From Flavobacterium sp. SLB02 (GTDB lineage Bacteria; Bacteroidota; Bacteroidia; Flavobacteriales; Flavobacteriaceae): a stretch of DNA of 64,000 nucleotides. Numbering within the stretch: position 1 is the stretch's first letter; the number at the start of each line of letters is the position of its first letter. The stretch spans positions 5,178,331-5,242,330 of the forward strand of contig NZ_CP045928.1 in the NCBI RefSeq assembly GCF_009664855.1, read 5' to 3'. A program made the position numbers and the translations under genes. The notes beneath the pieces were generated by a model. It had not been told where the DNA came from. It made no database searches and saw only the letters and a list, made by a program, of their open reading frames with translations. Below, piece after piece: positions 1-7,206 of the stretch.

Positions 1-263
1 AGGATGAAAAAGTTCCCGATTTTAGTTCGACAAAGCCTTTTACCGGACATACTTTGGCAGCAGCTGCAGCAATTGAAGCTGTTTACAGTGTTTTGGCGAT
101 TCAGAATAATGTGGTGTATCCAAACTTGAATTTCGAAAATCCAATGGAAGAATTTGATTTGCAACCGCAGACTTCGTTAAAAAATAAAAACATCGAACAC
201 GTTTTATCCAACTCTTTTGGTTTTGGAGGAAATTGTTCCACTCTTATATTTTCAAAAAGCTAA
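1..263 (+). CDS. Beta-ketoacyl-ACP synthase (KAS II type), C-terminal part
   Basis: The frame is open from the window edge (codons start at base 3) to a TAA at 261-263, so only the last 86 or so residues are visible. They carry the thiolase-fold C-terminal signature of condensing enzymes: FTGHT, whose His is one of the two catalytic histidines, an Ala-rich helix, and the closing NSFGFGG loop. The enzyme would condense malonyl-ACP with a growing acyl chain. It lies directly upstream of a second, Cys-less ketosynthase-like gene, which suggests a KS/chain-length-factor pair for flexirubin polyene assembly. The N-terminus with the active-site Cys is outside the window, so activity cannot be checked. 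An internal ATG at 54 is not the start, because the conserved His motif lies before it. Confidence 0.9.
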   Translation, partial: DEKVPDFSSTKPFTGHTLAAAAAIEAVYSVLAIQNNVVYPNLNFENPMEEFDLQPQTSLKNKNIEHVLSNSFGFGGNCSTLIFSKS

Positions 264-346
264 AATGAAATCGTCATGATTCCAATAAAAAATAAATTAA
301 CAATGACGATTCCATGTTCCTTTAAAAAAACAAATTTAATCTTCGC

Positions 347-1408
347 ATGAAAAAAACATATATAAATGGAGTAGGCTGTATTTCGACTCAAAAAACATTT
401 GATACTGTTTTTTTAGAAGAAGCTATTGTCAATCATGATCAAAATGTACTGGGGATTCTTCCGCCGGTTTACAAAGAATACATTTCTCCTGCCGCAAGCC
501 GTAGAATGGCAAAAGGAGTGAAAAACGGAATCGTTGCTTCGGCCCTGGCCATGAAAGATGCCAATGTCGAAAAAGTAGATGCTATCATTACCGGAACCGG
601 TTTAGGATGCATCGAAGATTCTGAAAAATTCCTGAAAAGTATTCTGGATAATAACGAAGAATTTTTAACACCAACTTCGTTTATTCAATCTACCCATAAT
701 ACCGTTGGTGCGCAAATCGCTTTATTACAGCAATGTAAAGGGTATAATTTTACGTATGTAAATGGCGCTGTTTCTTTTGAATCGGCACTTTTAGATGCTA
801 AAATGCAAATCGAAGAAGACGAAGCTCAGTCGGTTTTAATAGGCGGAGTTGATGAAAATGGTGATTATACTGCTGCTCTTTTCAAATTAAACGGACGCAT
901 CAAAGCTGATAATTCAGCGCCTTATGATCTTTTAAATTCTTCGACTAGCGGAGCAGTTTATGGTGAAGGTGCCAGTTTTTTTGTTTTAGAAAATGAAAGA
1001 AAAGAAACTACCTATGCTGAAGTTCTGGATATTGCCATTGTAAATACGCTCGAAGAAAACGAAATCGAAGCTGAAATTAAATCGTTTTTGAAATCTAATA
1101 ATTTAGAAATTTTTGATATTGACGCTTTAGTTTTAGGATTTGACGGAAATATAGATTTCGAAAACTATTACAAGAATCTTGCTGAAAATGCTTTCGCAAA
1201 AACACCTGTTTTGTATTACAAACATTTAAGCGGAGAGTACGATACAGCATCTGCTTTTGCTTTTTGGATGGCAGCTAAAATTATTAAAACTCAGGAAATT
1301 CCTGAAATCATAAAAGTAAATTCGGTTGAAAAACCAGTTTATAAAACCATTTTATTGTACAATCAATTGAATGGAAAAAATCATAGTTTTACTTTGATCT
1401 CAAAATGA
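347..1408 (+). CDS. Ketosynthase-like protein without active-site Cys (chain-length-factor type)
   Basis: A 353-residue protein with a ketosynthase N-terminal fold (NTVGAQIAL before the nucleophile elbow, GEGASFFVL after it). Where true ketosynthases have TACAT/S with the nucleophilic Cys, this protein reads YVNGAVS around residues 137-143, so Gly or Asn replaces Cys. Type II polyketide and aryl-polyene systems pair a KS with an inactive partner (chain length factor), and the position next to a KAS II gene fits that. It is also shorter than the usual ~410 residues, as in the Ketoacyl-synt_2 branch found in aryl-polyene clusters. Role in setting polyene length is inferred. It overlaps the next gene by ATGA. 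Confidence 0.8.
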   Translation: MKKTYINGVGCISTQKTFDTVFLEEAIVNHDQNVLGILPPVYKEYISPAASRRMAKGVKNGIVASALAMKDANVEKVDAIITGTGLGCIEDSEKFLKSILDNNEEFLTPTSFIQSTHNTVGAQIALLQQCKGYNFTYVNGAVSFESALLDAKMQIEEDEAQSVLIGGVDENGDYTAALFKLNGRIKADNSAPYDLLNSSTSGAVYGEGASFFVLENERKETTYAEVLDIAIVNTLEENEIEAEIKSFLKSNNLEIFDIDALVLGFDGNIDFENYYKNLAENAFAKTPVLYYKHLSGEYDTASAFAFWMAAKIIKTQEIPEIIKVNSVEKPVYKTILLYNQLNGKNHSFTLISK

Positions 1409-2187
1409 TAACGCATAAAAACATTTCGTTATTCTTTCTCTTTTTATTGCTTTTACTCGTTCTCCTGAACTTTTATACAGCAATTAGTTGGGTATGGTTT
1501 ATCGCAATTGTTTTGATTTGGTTAGGAATTAACGCTATTGGTTCTTCCCGAATTTCGTCTAATCATCATGTAAAAGCTTTCTGCAATAATCCATTAGAAA
1601 AAGAAAAAAAAATTGCCATTACGTTCGATGATGGACCGAGCATTTTTACTTTGGAAGTTTTAGAACTATTGAAAAAATACAATGTAAAAGCCACTTTCTT
1701 TTGCATTGGGAAAAATATTGAAACTCATCCTGAAATCCTAAAACAAATTGTTGCCGGAGGTCATTTGGTTGGCAATCATTCGTACAGTCATTCTGCTTTT
1801 TTTGATTTTTATAATGCTAAAAAAATTCGGGAAGAAATTGAGAAAACTGATCTTCTTTTAGAAAAATACACATCCAAAAAAATAAACTTCTTTCGTCCTC
1901 CCTACGGAGTTACAACACCTTCGATAAGAAGAGCTTTAGAAAAAACCGGACATAAAGTAATTGGCTGGAATATTCGATCGCTCGATGGTGGAACAAAAAA
2001 TCAGGAATTAATTTTCAATCGCATTATAAAACGGGTTTCTCCCGGCGGAATCGTACTTTTGCACGACACGGCATCACACTCAGTTTTAGTATTGGAACAG
2101 TTTTTGCAATTTTTACAGCAAAACAATTATAAAGTGATTTCGATCGAAGAACTTTTGAATCTTAAAGCTTATGAAATGGAACGCTGA
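1405..2187 (+). CDS. Polysaccharide deacetylase (NodB-like) family membrane protein
   Basis: A 260-residue protein with two hydrophobic segments at about residues 7-27 and 30-48, then a NodB homology domain. Motifs seen: TFDDGP with the metal-binding Asp pair (D75, D76), H125-x3-H129, RPPYG (164-168) and LLHD (218-221). These are the catalytic and zinc-ligand motifs of carbohydrate esterase family 4, so the active site appears intact. The substrate is unknown. In a polyene-lipid cluster it may deacetylate a sugar head group or hydrolyse an ester or amide of the lipid. Translation is probably coupled to the upstream gene through the 4-bp ATGA overlap. A 276-bp repeat-bearing gap follows. Confidence 0.85.
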   Translation: MITHKNISLFFLFLLLLLVLLNFYTAISWVWFIAIVLIWLGINAIGSSRISSNHHVKAFCNNPLEKEKKIAITFDDGPSIFTLEVLELLKKYNVKATFFCIGKNIETHPEILKQIVAGGHLVGNHSYSHSAFFDFYNAKKIREEIEKTDLLLEKYTSKKINFFRPPYGVTTPSIRRALEKTGHKVIGWNIRSLDGGTKNQELIFNRIIKRVSPGGIVLLHDTASHSVLVLEQFLQFLQQNNYKVISIEELLNLKAYEMER

Positions 2188-2463
2188 TTAAACGGATTCG
2201 CTTACGCGAAGACGCGGATAAAAACGGATTTTTAACCAATAAGTTAATGCTAAAAAATTTAATTAAACACATAGAAACATAGATCGTATATGTTTAAAAA
2301 AGTAAACAAAAAGAAACTCGTTTCTAAAACATAGCTATGTTTGTTAATGCAAGTGAAACGCCTTTTTTGAGTTCAATAATTCTATGTTTCTATGTGTTAA
2401 TAATAATCTGTGGCAATCATTTTAATCTGTGGCAAAAAATTTAAAGCACAATTTTAAAAAAAT
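2188..2463. repeat. Intergenic repeat cluster with inverted arms and a central palindrome
   Basis: No gene is visible. Arms at about 2262-2283 and 2379-2402 are inverted copies of ACACATAGAAACATAGA separated by about 100 bp. A perfect 16-bp palindrome, AAACATAGCTATGTTT, lies between them at 2327-2342. The short motif ATCTGTGGCAA occurs twice just before the next gene, and TTCGCTTACGCGAA near 2198 can form a small hairpin. This is typical of interspersed intergenic repeats in Flavobacterium and interrupts the operon. Confidence 0.6.
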
Positions 2464-3090
2464 ATGAAAACTAAAATAGCATTACTAATTCTATTTATAT
2501 CAGGCAGTTTGTTCGCACAGGAACAAAAAATGACAGATGCTGAAATTTCAGCTTTCAAGCAAGATGTAAATGTGGTTTCGAAAAAAATTAAAACCTTAAG
2601 CACTGATTTTATGCAATACAAACACTTGGATTTTTTATCGAAAGACATTGAAACTTCGGGTAAAATGATTTTTAAAGAACCGAGTCTCTTACAGTGGCAA
2701 TATAAAAAACCATACAATTATAGTATCGTTTTTAAAAACGGAAAAATCCTGATCAACGACGAAGGAAAGAAAAGCGCGGTTGATATTGGCAACAGCAAAA
2801 TCTTTGGCCGAATCAATAAATTAATCGTGGGCAGCGTGAGCGGAAATATGTTTGACGATAAAGAATTTACGATTTCGTATTTTAAATCGAAAGGACAAAA
2901 TATCGCGAAATTTATCCCAAAAGATGCTACGCTCAAAAAATACATCAAACAAATCGAACTGACTTTTGATAAAGAAGAAGCAACCGTAGTTCAGGTAAAA
3001 TTGCTGGAATCATCTGAAGATTATACCCGAATTGTACTTAAAAATAAAGTGATCAATGCAAAAATCGACGATTCAGTTTTTAATAATTAA
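2464..3090 (+). CDS. LolA-like outer-membrane lipoprotein carrier
   Basis: A 208-residue protein with an N-terminal Sec signal peptide (about residues 1-18, cleavage after LFAQ, no lipobox Cys). The mature part has the LolA half-barrel pattern: an early amphipathic helix with STDFMQYK, FKEPSLLQWQY, and a run of alternating beta strands. LolA proteins carry acylated cargo through the periplasm. Aryl-polyene clusters contain a dedicated LolA-like protein, so this one probably shuttles the polyene lipid rather than lipoproteins. That substrate is inferred from context. Its 3' end overlaps the next gene by 35 bp in another frame. Confidence 0.8.
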   Translation: MKTKIALLILFISGSLFAQEQKMTDAEISAFKQDVNVVSKKIKTLSTDFMQYKHLDFLSKDIETSGKMIFKEPSLLQWQYKKPYNYSIVFKNGKILINDEGKKSAVDIGNSKIFGRINKLIVGSVSGNMFDDKEFTISYFKSKGQNIAKFIPKDATLKKYIKQIELTFDKEEATVVQVKLLESSEDYTRIVLKNKVINAKIDDSVFNN

Positions 3091-3691
3091 TTGCTTTCTG
3101 GCGCTAGTTTTAGTTTCTTGTGGCTCGGTCACAAAAAATTATACTCCAAAAAAATTAGACAAAACGTCTTATGAGGTTGCCTATTTTTCAGATTCAAAAA
3201 CAGATTATGTTTATAAAACAAACATCACAGTTTACGGAAATGAAATCAGCGGAATTTTCATTGCTAAAAAAATAAACGATACCACACACCGAATTGTTTT
3301 CACGACTGAATTTGGCAACAAATTATTAGATTTTGAAATTTCTGATAACAGTTTCAAAGTCAATTCGATCGTATCAGAATTAGATCGAAAGATCCTGATC
3401 AATACATTGAAAGAAGATTTTCGTTTACTACTCAAAAAAAAATATCTGATTCAGGAACAATTTGAAAATGATACAGATGATATTTATAAATCGAAAGATG
3501 GAAAACGCGACAATTATCTTTTCATCTCGAAAAAGAATCACAAATTAGAAAAAGTCGTTCATTCGTCTCAAACAAAAGAAAAATTTACGCTGACATTTAC
3601 TTCAGAAAACAATATTTTTGCCGAAAAGATTCAGATTATTCATCAGAATATTAAATTGAAAATTGAGCTGAATTATTTTAAATCAGAATGA
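3056..3691 (+). CDS. Hypothetical lipoprotein of the flexirubin cluster
   Basis: A 211-residue protein starting inside the end of the LolA-like gene. Its N-terminus is a signal peptide ending in the lipobox LVSC-GS at about residue 22, so it is a predicted lipoprotein. The remainder is polar and strand-rich (for example ITVYGNEISGIFIAKK) and I recognise no catalytic motif. The LolA-like neighbour and the following barrel proteins suggest an envelope-export accessory role. The 35-bp overlap looks like genuine translational coupling: the overlapped residues form the signal peptide, so the start cannot be moved much downstream. Confidence 0.7.
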   Translation: MQKSTIQFLIINCFLALVLVSCGSVTKNYTPKKLDKTSYEVAYFSDSKTDYVYKTNITVYGNEISGIFIAKKINDTTHRIVFTTEFGNKLLDFEISDNSFKVNSIVSELDRKILINTLKEDFRLLLKKKYLIQEQFENDTDDIYKSKDGKRDNYLFISKKNHKLEKVVHSSQTKEKFTLTFTSENNIFAEKIQIIHQNIKLKIELNYFKSE

Positions 3692-3728
3692 AAATTTAAA
3701 CTAGTCATAAACTTTAAATCAAATCAAA

Positions 3729-4334
3729 ATGAAAAAATTAGCCGTAATTGCTTTTGTTTTATTTATCGGAATTCAATCTCCTCAAGCACAAGTAAAAATT
3801 AGTCCCGGGCTTAGAGGCGGTTTAAATTTATCAACATTAACTAATATTGATGATAATAGATCTAAAACAGATTTTTATGTTGGTGGATTAGTAAACATTA
3901 AGTTTAATAAATATTTTTCCTTACAGCCTGAGATAACCTATTCAAGACAAGGCGATGAAGGAAGAGAGTATTTTGGAAACGGCTATAATTATCGTTACGT
4001 AAATTATGAATTAAACTACTTAACACTTGGCGCGGTTGCAAAATTTAACATTGGCGGTAAAGGTTTCCACATTTTAGGAGGTCCGTCTGTAGATTTAAAA
4101 ATTTCTGATAATTATATCAACAGCAATCCTGAAGGTTTTGACTTTGCCATTGTTGGAGGCGTTGGATATACATTGCCAAACGGATTAACATTCGAAGCAA
4201 GATTAAAACAAGGTTTAGTTGATATTTATGGCTACGATGGAGTTGAGTATGACGATAATGGTTATCGCTATAATGATCTTATCCTGAATCAGGTTTTCCA
4301 GATTGGTATTAGTTACACTTTTAAAGTAAAATAA
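3729..4334 (+). CDS. Outer-membrane beta-barrel protein (PorT-like family)
   Basis: A 201-residue protein with a signal peptide (about 1-20, ending SPQAQ). The mature chain resembles small eight-stranded barrels of Bacteroidota: GLRGGLNLST at the start, alternating aromatic/polar strands such as FYVGGLVNIKF and YLTLGAVAKFNIGG, and a C-terminal strand ending in an aromatic pair (GISYTFKVK). It shares this plan with the next gene, and the two overlap by one base (TAATG). A tandem duplication is likely. It may serve as a surface receptor or pore for the flexirubin lipid, but no function can be read directly. Confidence 0.8.
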   Translation: MKKLAVIAFVLFIGIQSPQAQVKISPGLRGGLNLSTLTNIDDNRSKTDFYVGGLVNIKFNKYFSLQPEITYSRQGDEGREYFGNGYNYRYVNYELNYLTLGAVAKFNIGGKGFHILGGPSVDLKISDNYINSNPEGFDFAIVGGVGYTLPNGLTFEARLKQGLVDIYGYDGVEYDDNGYRYNDLILNQVFQIGISYTFKVK

Positions 4335-4948
4335 TGTATAAAAGTAAATTAGCAATTGCTCTATTCGTTTTTTTTGCCTTAGCAAAAGTACAGGCTCAGG
4401 TAACTTTTCAACCAGGTGTAAGAGGTGGTTTGTCTCTTTCTACCATTTCAGAAATGCATGCCAACTACAGACCTGATTTTTATGTTGGTGGTTTTGGAGA
4501 AATAAATTTCACGAAACGTTATGCTTTACAGCCCGAAATAAATTACATCAGACAAGGATCTAATAATGTCGCCCGTAATTTTATTGATCAAGATACGCAA
4601 ACAGAAAGAACAGTTTATCAGGATTTACAAATGAGTTATTTGTCGGTTGGCCTGCTTAACAAATTAAAATTTGCTCAGTTTCAGGTACAATTTGGGCCGG
4701 CTTTAGATGTTCTTTTAAGCGACAATTTAGCTTTTAGAAAAACATATAATGATCTTTCGTTTGTTACCGGTGTTGCTTATAAGATGCCATCTGGTCTTGC
4801 TTTTGAATTTCGATTTAAAAAAGGTCTCTTAGATGTTTTAGACAGCGATTACTATCATAATAATTCTAATAGCCATTATTTATTTGGTGATTATAATACT
4901 AATGTCAATTTTCAAATAGGTATTTCTTACTCTTTTGAAACGAAATAA
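4334..4948 (+). CDS. Outer-membrane beta-barrel protein, paralogue of the preceding gene
   Basis: A 204-residue protein with a signal peptide (about 1-21, ending KVQAQ). It repeats the architecture of its neighbour: PGVRGGLSLST, DFYVGGFGEINF, a middle strand with LSVGLLNKLKF, and a C-terminal GISYSFETK strand. The start overlaps the upstream stop (TAATG), so translation is probably coupled. The paired, diverged copies suggest a heteromeric or subfunctionalised outer-membrane component of the polyene pathway. This is inferred from synteny. It could also be an ordinary PorT-family barrel carried along in the operon. Confidence 0.8.
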   Translation: MYKSKLAIALFVFFALAKVQAQVTFQPGVRGGLSLSTISEMHANYRPDFYVGGFGEINFTKRYALQPEINYIRQGSNNVARNFIDQDTQTERTVYQDLQMSYLSVGLLNKLKFAQFQVQFGPALDVLLSDNLAFRKTYNDLSFVTGVAYKMPSGLAFEFRFKKGLLDVLDSDYYHNNSNSHYLFGDYNTNVNFQIGISYSFETK

Positions 4949-4960
4949 AAAAATACAAAT

Positions 4961-5332
4961 ATGGTTTTAAAAGACTTTTATAAAGTGCTTTCAGAAGAAA
5001 AAACAGGAGATGCTAAATTTAATATTCGTATATTAGTTAATGCCAATCATGAGGTTTTTAAAGGTCATTTTCCAGGAAACCCAATTATGCCGGGCGTTTG
5101 CATGATTCAGATAATTAAAGAACTTACAGAATCGATTACCAAAAGTACTTTGATGATTCAGACGCTTACAAATGTAAAATTTATGGCATTGATCAATCCG
5201 GAAACGAATCCGGAATTGCGTTTAGAACTTGATATAACTACCACAGAGGATGATTTGGTAAAGGTGAAAAACACCACATATTTTAATGATACCGTTGCTT
5301 TAAAATTAAGCAATGCGTATAAAAAACTATAA
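4961..5332 (+). CDS. Hotdog-fold 3-hydroxyacyl-ACP dehydratase-like protein (FabZ/FabA type)
   Basis: A 123-residue single hotdog domain. The FabZ signature GHFPGNPIMPGV is present at residues 35-46, including the catalytic His (H36). Fourteen residues on, where FabZ has its catalytic Glu, this protein has Gln (Q50), so the acid/base pair is altered. Aryl-polyene clusters encode one or two dehydratases that convert beta-hydroxyacyl-ACP to trans-2-enoyl-ACP during polyene elongation, and this gene fits that slot. The substitution may mean changed chemistry or a partner subunit in a heterodimer. It sits 12 bp after the barrel gene and 2 bp before the next one. Confidence 0.8.
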   Translation: MVLKDFYKVLSEEKTGDAKFNIRILVNANHEVFKGHFPGNPIMPGVCMIQIIKELTESITKSTLMIQTLTNVKFMALINPETNPELRLELDITTTEDDLVKVKNTTYFNDTVALKLSNAYKKL

Positions 5333-5334
5333 TT

Positions 5335-5820
5335 ATGAAATTACTATTGTCAATACTCTTATGGATAAATTTTGCCGGAAATCCAGATTTAGCATCCATT
5401 CGAAAGGTATATCCTGACGTTGCAAAATCAGAAGCAAATGCTAAAGAATTTACAGAAAAACTTTCCGGAATCTCAAACAGCGATGAGAAAATTTTAGTGG
5501 CGTACAAAGCAGCTTCAATACTTGTCGATTCTAAATTTGAAAACTTAATAGGAAGCAAAATTTCCCGTTTTAAAGAAGGGGCAAAACTTCTTGAAGCTAC
5601 TTTAAAAACTGACCCCAACAATATCGAAATCAGAATGATTCGATTGAGTATTCAGGAAGATGTTCCTGGAATTACGGGTTATAAAAAGAATATTAAAGAA
5701 GATAAAAAGTTCATTACAGAACATTATGCAGAGCAAACAGGCGCTTTGAAAGAATACCTAAAAAACTTTGTTTTGCAATCGAAAAGTTTCTCTGAAAAAG
5801 AGAAGCAATTTGTGAAGTAG
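5335..5820 (+). CDS. Small secreted hypothetical protein
   Basis: A 161-residue, mostly helical, Lys/Glu-rich protein. The first ~15 residues (LLLSILLWINFAG) could be a short signal peptide. There are no Cys residues and no recognised motif. Residues 85-110 (LEATLKTDPNNIEIRMIRLSIQ) resemble a single TPR-like helical hairpin. It is packed 2 bp behind the dehydratase gene and 18 bp ahead of the glycosyltransferase, so it belongs to the operon. No function can be assigned. Confidence 0.65.
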   Translation: MKLLLSILLWINFAGNPDLASIRKVYPDVAKSEANAKEFTEKLSGISNSDEKILVAYKAASILVDSKFENLIGSKISRFKEGAKLLEATLKTDPNNIEIRMIRLSIQEDVPGITGYKKNIKEDKKFITEHYAEQTGALKEYLKNFVLQSKSFSEKEKQFVK

Positions 5821-5838
5821 GTAAAGAAAAAAATCCCA

Positions 5839-7026
5839 ATGCAACCAACTTTATCACAGCAGGAATTACTTAATTCGACCAATTTTTGTGTTATTGTACC
5901 CACGTACAATAATCACAAAACGTTGAAAAAAGTGCTGGATTCTATTTTAGATTTTACTTCGAATATTATTATCGTCAATGACGGTTCTACAGATACAACA
6001 AAAGAAATTTTAAAGCAATATTCGAAGCTTACCCAAATTCACCATCCCCGAAATATAGGAAAAGGAAGGGCGCTTCGAAATGGTTTTAGAAAAGCGATCG
6101 AAATGCATTTTGAATATGCCATCACGATCGATTCTGATGGTCAGCACTTTGCATCTGATATCCCAAATTTTATTGCCGAAATTCAAAAGGAACCAAATTC
6201 TCTTTTGATAGGAAGCCGCAATATGGCACAGGAAAACGTGCCAAAGAAAAGTAGTTTTGGAAACAAATTTTCGAATTTCTGGTTTAAATTCGAAACCGGA
6301 ATTGTATTGGAAGATACTCAATCCGGATTTCGATTATATCCCTTAAACTTAATTCCAAAACAATTTTATACCAATAAATTTGAGTTCGAAATTGAAGTAA
6401 TTGTGCGTTCTGCCTGGAAAGGTATTGTGGTAAAAAACATCCCGATTCAGATTTTGTATGATCCTGCAGAACGTGTTTCGCATTTTCGTCCGTTCAAGGA
6501 TTTTACCCGAATCAGTATTCTAAATACCGTTTTGGTTCTAAACGCATTGTTGTACATCAAACCAAGAGATTTTTTTAGAAGAGCAAAAAAAAAAGGTTTT
6601 AAAAAATTCTTTCTCGAAGATATCTTAGAAAGTTCTGATTCTAATTTCAAAAAATCAGCCGCAATTGCTTTGGGTATTTTCATAGGTATTTCGCCTTTTT
6701 GGGGATTTCAAACCGTTTTGCTTTTTACTTTCGCGGCTTTGTTCAGGCTCAATAAAGTGATTGCTTATCTGGCTTCGAATGTGAGTTTTCCTCCTTTTAT
6801 TCCTTTTGTTATTTACGGTTCGCTAAAAATGGGAAGTTACTTTGTATCGAATGATGCGCCGCTAATTTTAGACAGTTCGGTTACACTCGATGATATTCAA
6901 AAAAATGCAACCCAATATATCGTCGGAAGTCTTATTTTAGCATCCGTTTTGGCGCTGACTTTTGGCCTTATAAGTTATTTACTTTTAACGGCTTTTAGTT
7001 CTAAGAATAAAACAAATATTACGTAA
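5839..7026 (+). CDS. Family 2 glycosyltransferase fused to DUF2062
   Basis: A 395-residue two-domain protein. The N-terminal ~240 residues are a GT-A fold like dolichol-phosphate mannose synthase: VIVPTYNN at the start, IVNDGST, and the nucleotide/metal motif DSDGQH (98-103). The C-terminal region (about 265-385) is a DUF2062 membrane domain with GIFIGISPFWGFQTV and several transmembrane segments. The same fusion is seen in aryl-polyene clusters. It would add a sugar to a lipid carrier or to the polyene lipid at the inner membrane. It is followed by 180 bp of repeat DNA before the exporter gene, with no clear terminator. Confidence 0.85.
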   Translation: MQPTLSQQELLNSTNFCVIVPTYNNHKTLKKVLDSILDFTSNIIIVNDGSTDTTKEILKQYSKLTQIHHPRNIGKGRALRNGFRKAIEMHFEYAITIDSDGQHFASDIPNFIAEIQKEPNSLLIGSRNMAQENVPKKSSFGNKFSNFWFKFETGIVLEDTQSGFRLYPLNLIPKQFYTNKFEFEIEVIVRSAWKGIVVKNIPIQILYDPAERVSHFRPFKDFTRISILNTVLVLNALLYIKPRDFFRRAKKKGFKKFFLEDILESSDSNFKKSAAIALGIFIGISPFWGFQTVLLFTFAALFRLNKVIAYLASNVSFPPFIPFVIYGSLKMGSYFVSNDAPLILDSSVTLDDIQKNATQYIVGSLILASVLALTFGLISYLLLTAFSSKNKTNIT

Positions 7027-7063
7027 AAATGGCAAAGATTAAAAGGATTTACGCTGATTTTTT

Positions 7064-7125
7064 TCGCCACAAATTTCACAAATTAGCACAAATTAATTCG
7101 CGAAAATTCGTGAAATTCGTGGCGA
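7064..7125. repeat. Imperfect inverted repeat (CGCCAC...GTGGCG family)
   Basis: The sequence from TCGCCACAAATTTCACAAAT to ATTCGTGAAATTCGTGGCGA folds back on itself with two or three mismatches and a loop of about 20 bases. A degenerate relative lies at 24042-24105. It is non-coding, sits inside the flexirubin operon, and looks like a member of an interspersed palindromic repeat family. Confidence 0.6.
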
Positions 7126-7162
7126 ACTGACACAGAACTTAAAATCAATTTAATCCCTTTAT

Positions 7163-7179
7163 TCCGATAGCTATCGGGA
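7163..7179. repeat. Palindrome CCGATAGCTATCGG, copy 1
   Basis: A 14-bp perfect palindrome in the gap upstream of the MMPL gene. The same core recurs at 25284-25303 and 43270-43287, always between genes. Confidence 0.7.
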
Positions 7180-7206
7180 GTGGCAAAAAAAAAATAATAA
7201 ATAATT

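Noticed and set aside
54-263. A complete 69-residue gene at the left edge
   Set aside because: The frame is open further upstream, and the conserved KAS His motif lies before this ATG. It is the tail of a cut gene.
347-1408. Pseudogene call for the Cys-less ketosynthase
   Set aside because: The frame is intact and the rest of the fold is conserved. Cys-less partners are normal in polyene systems.
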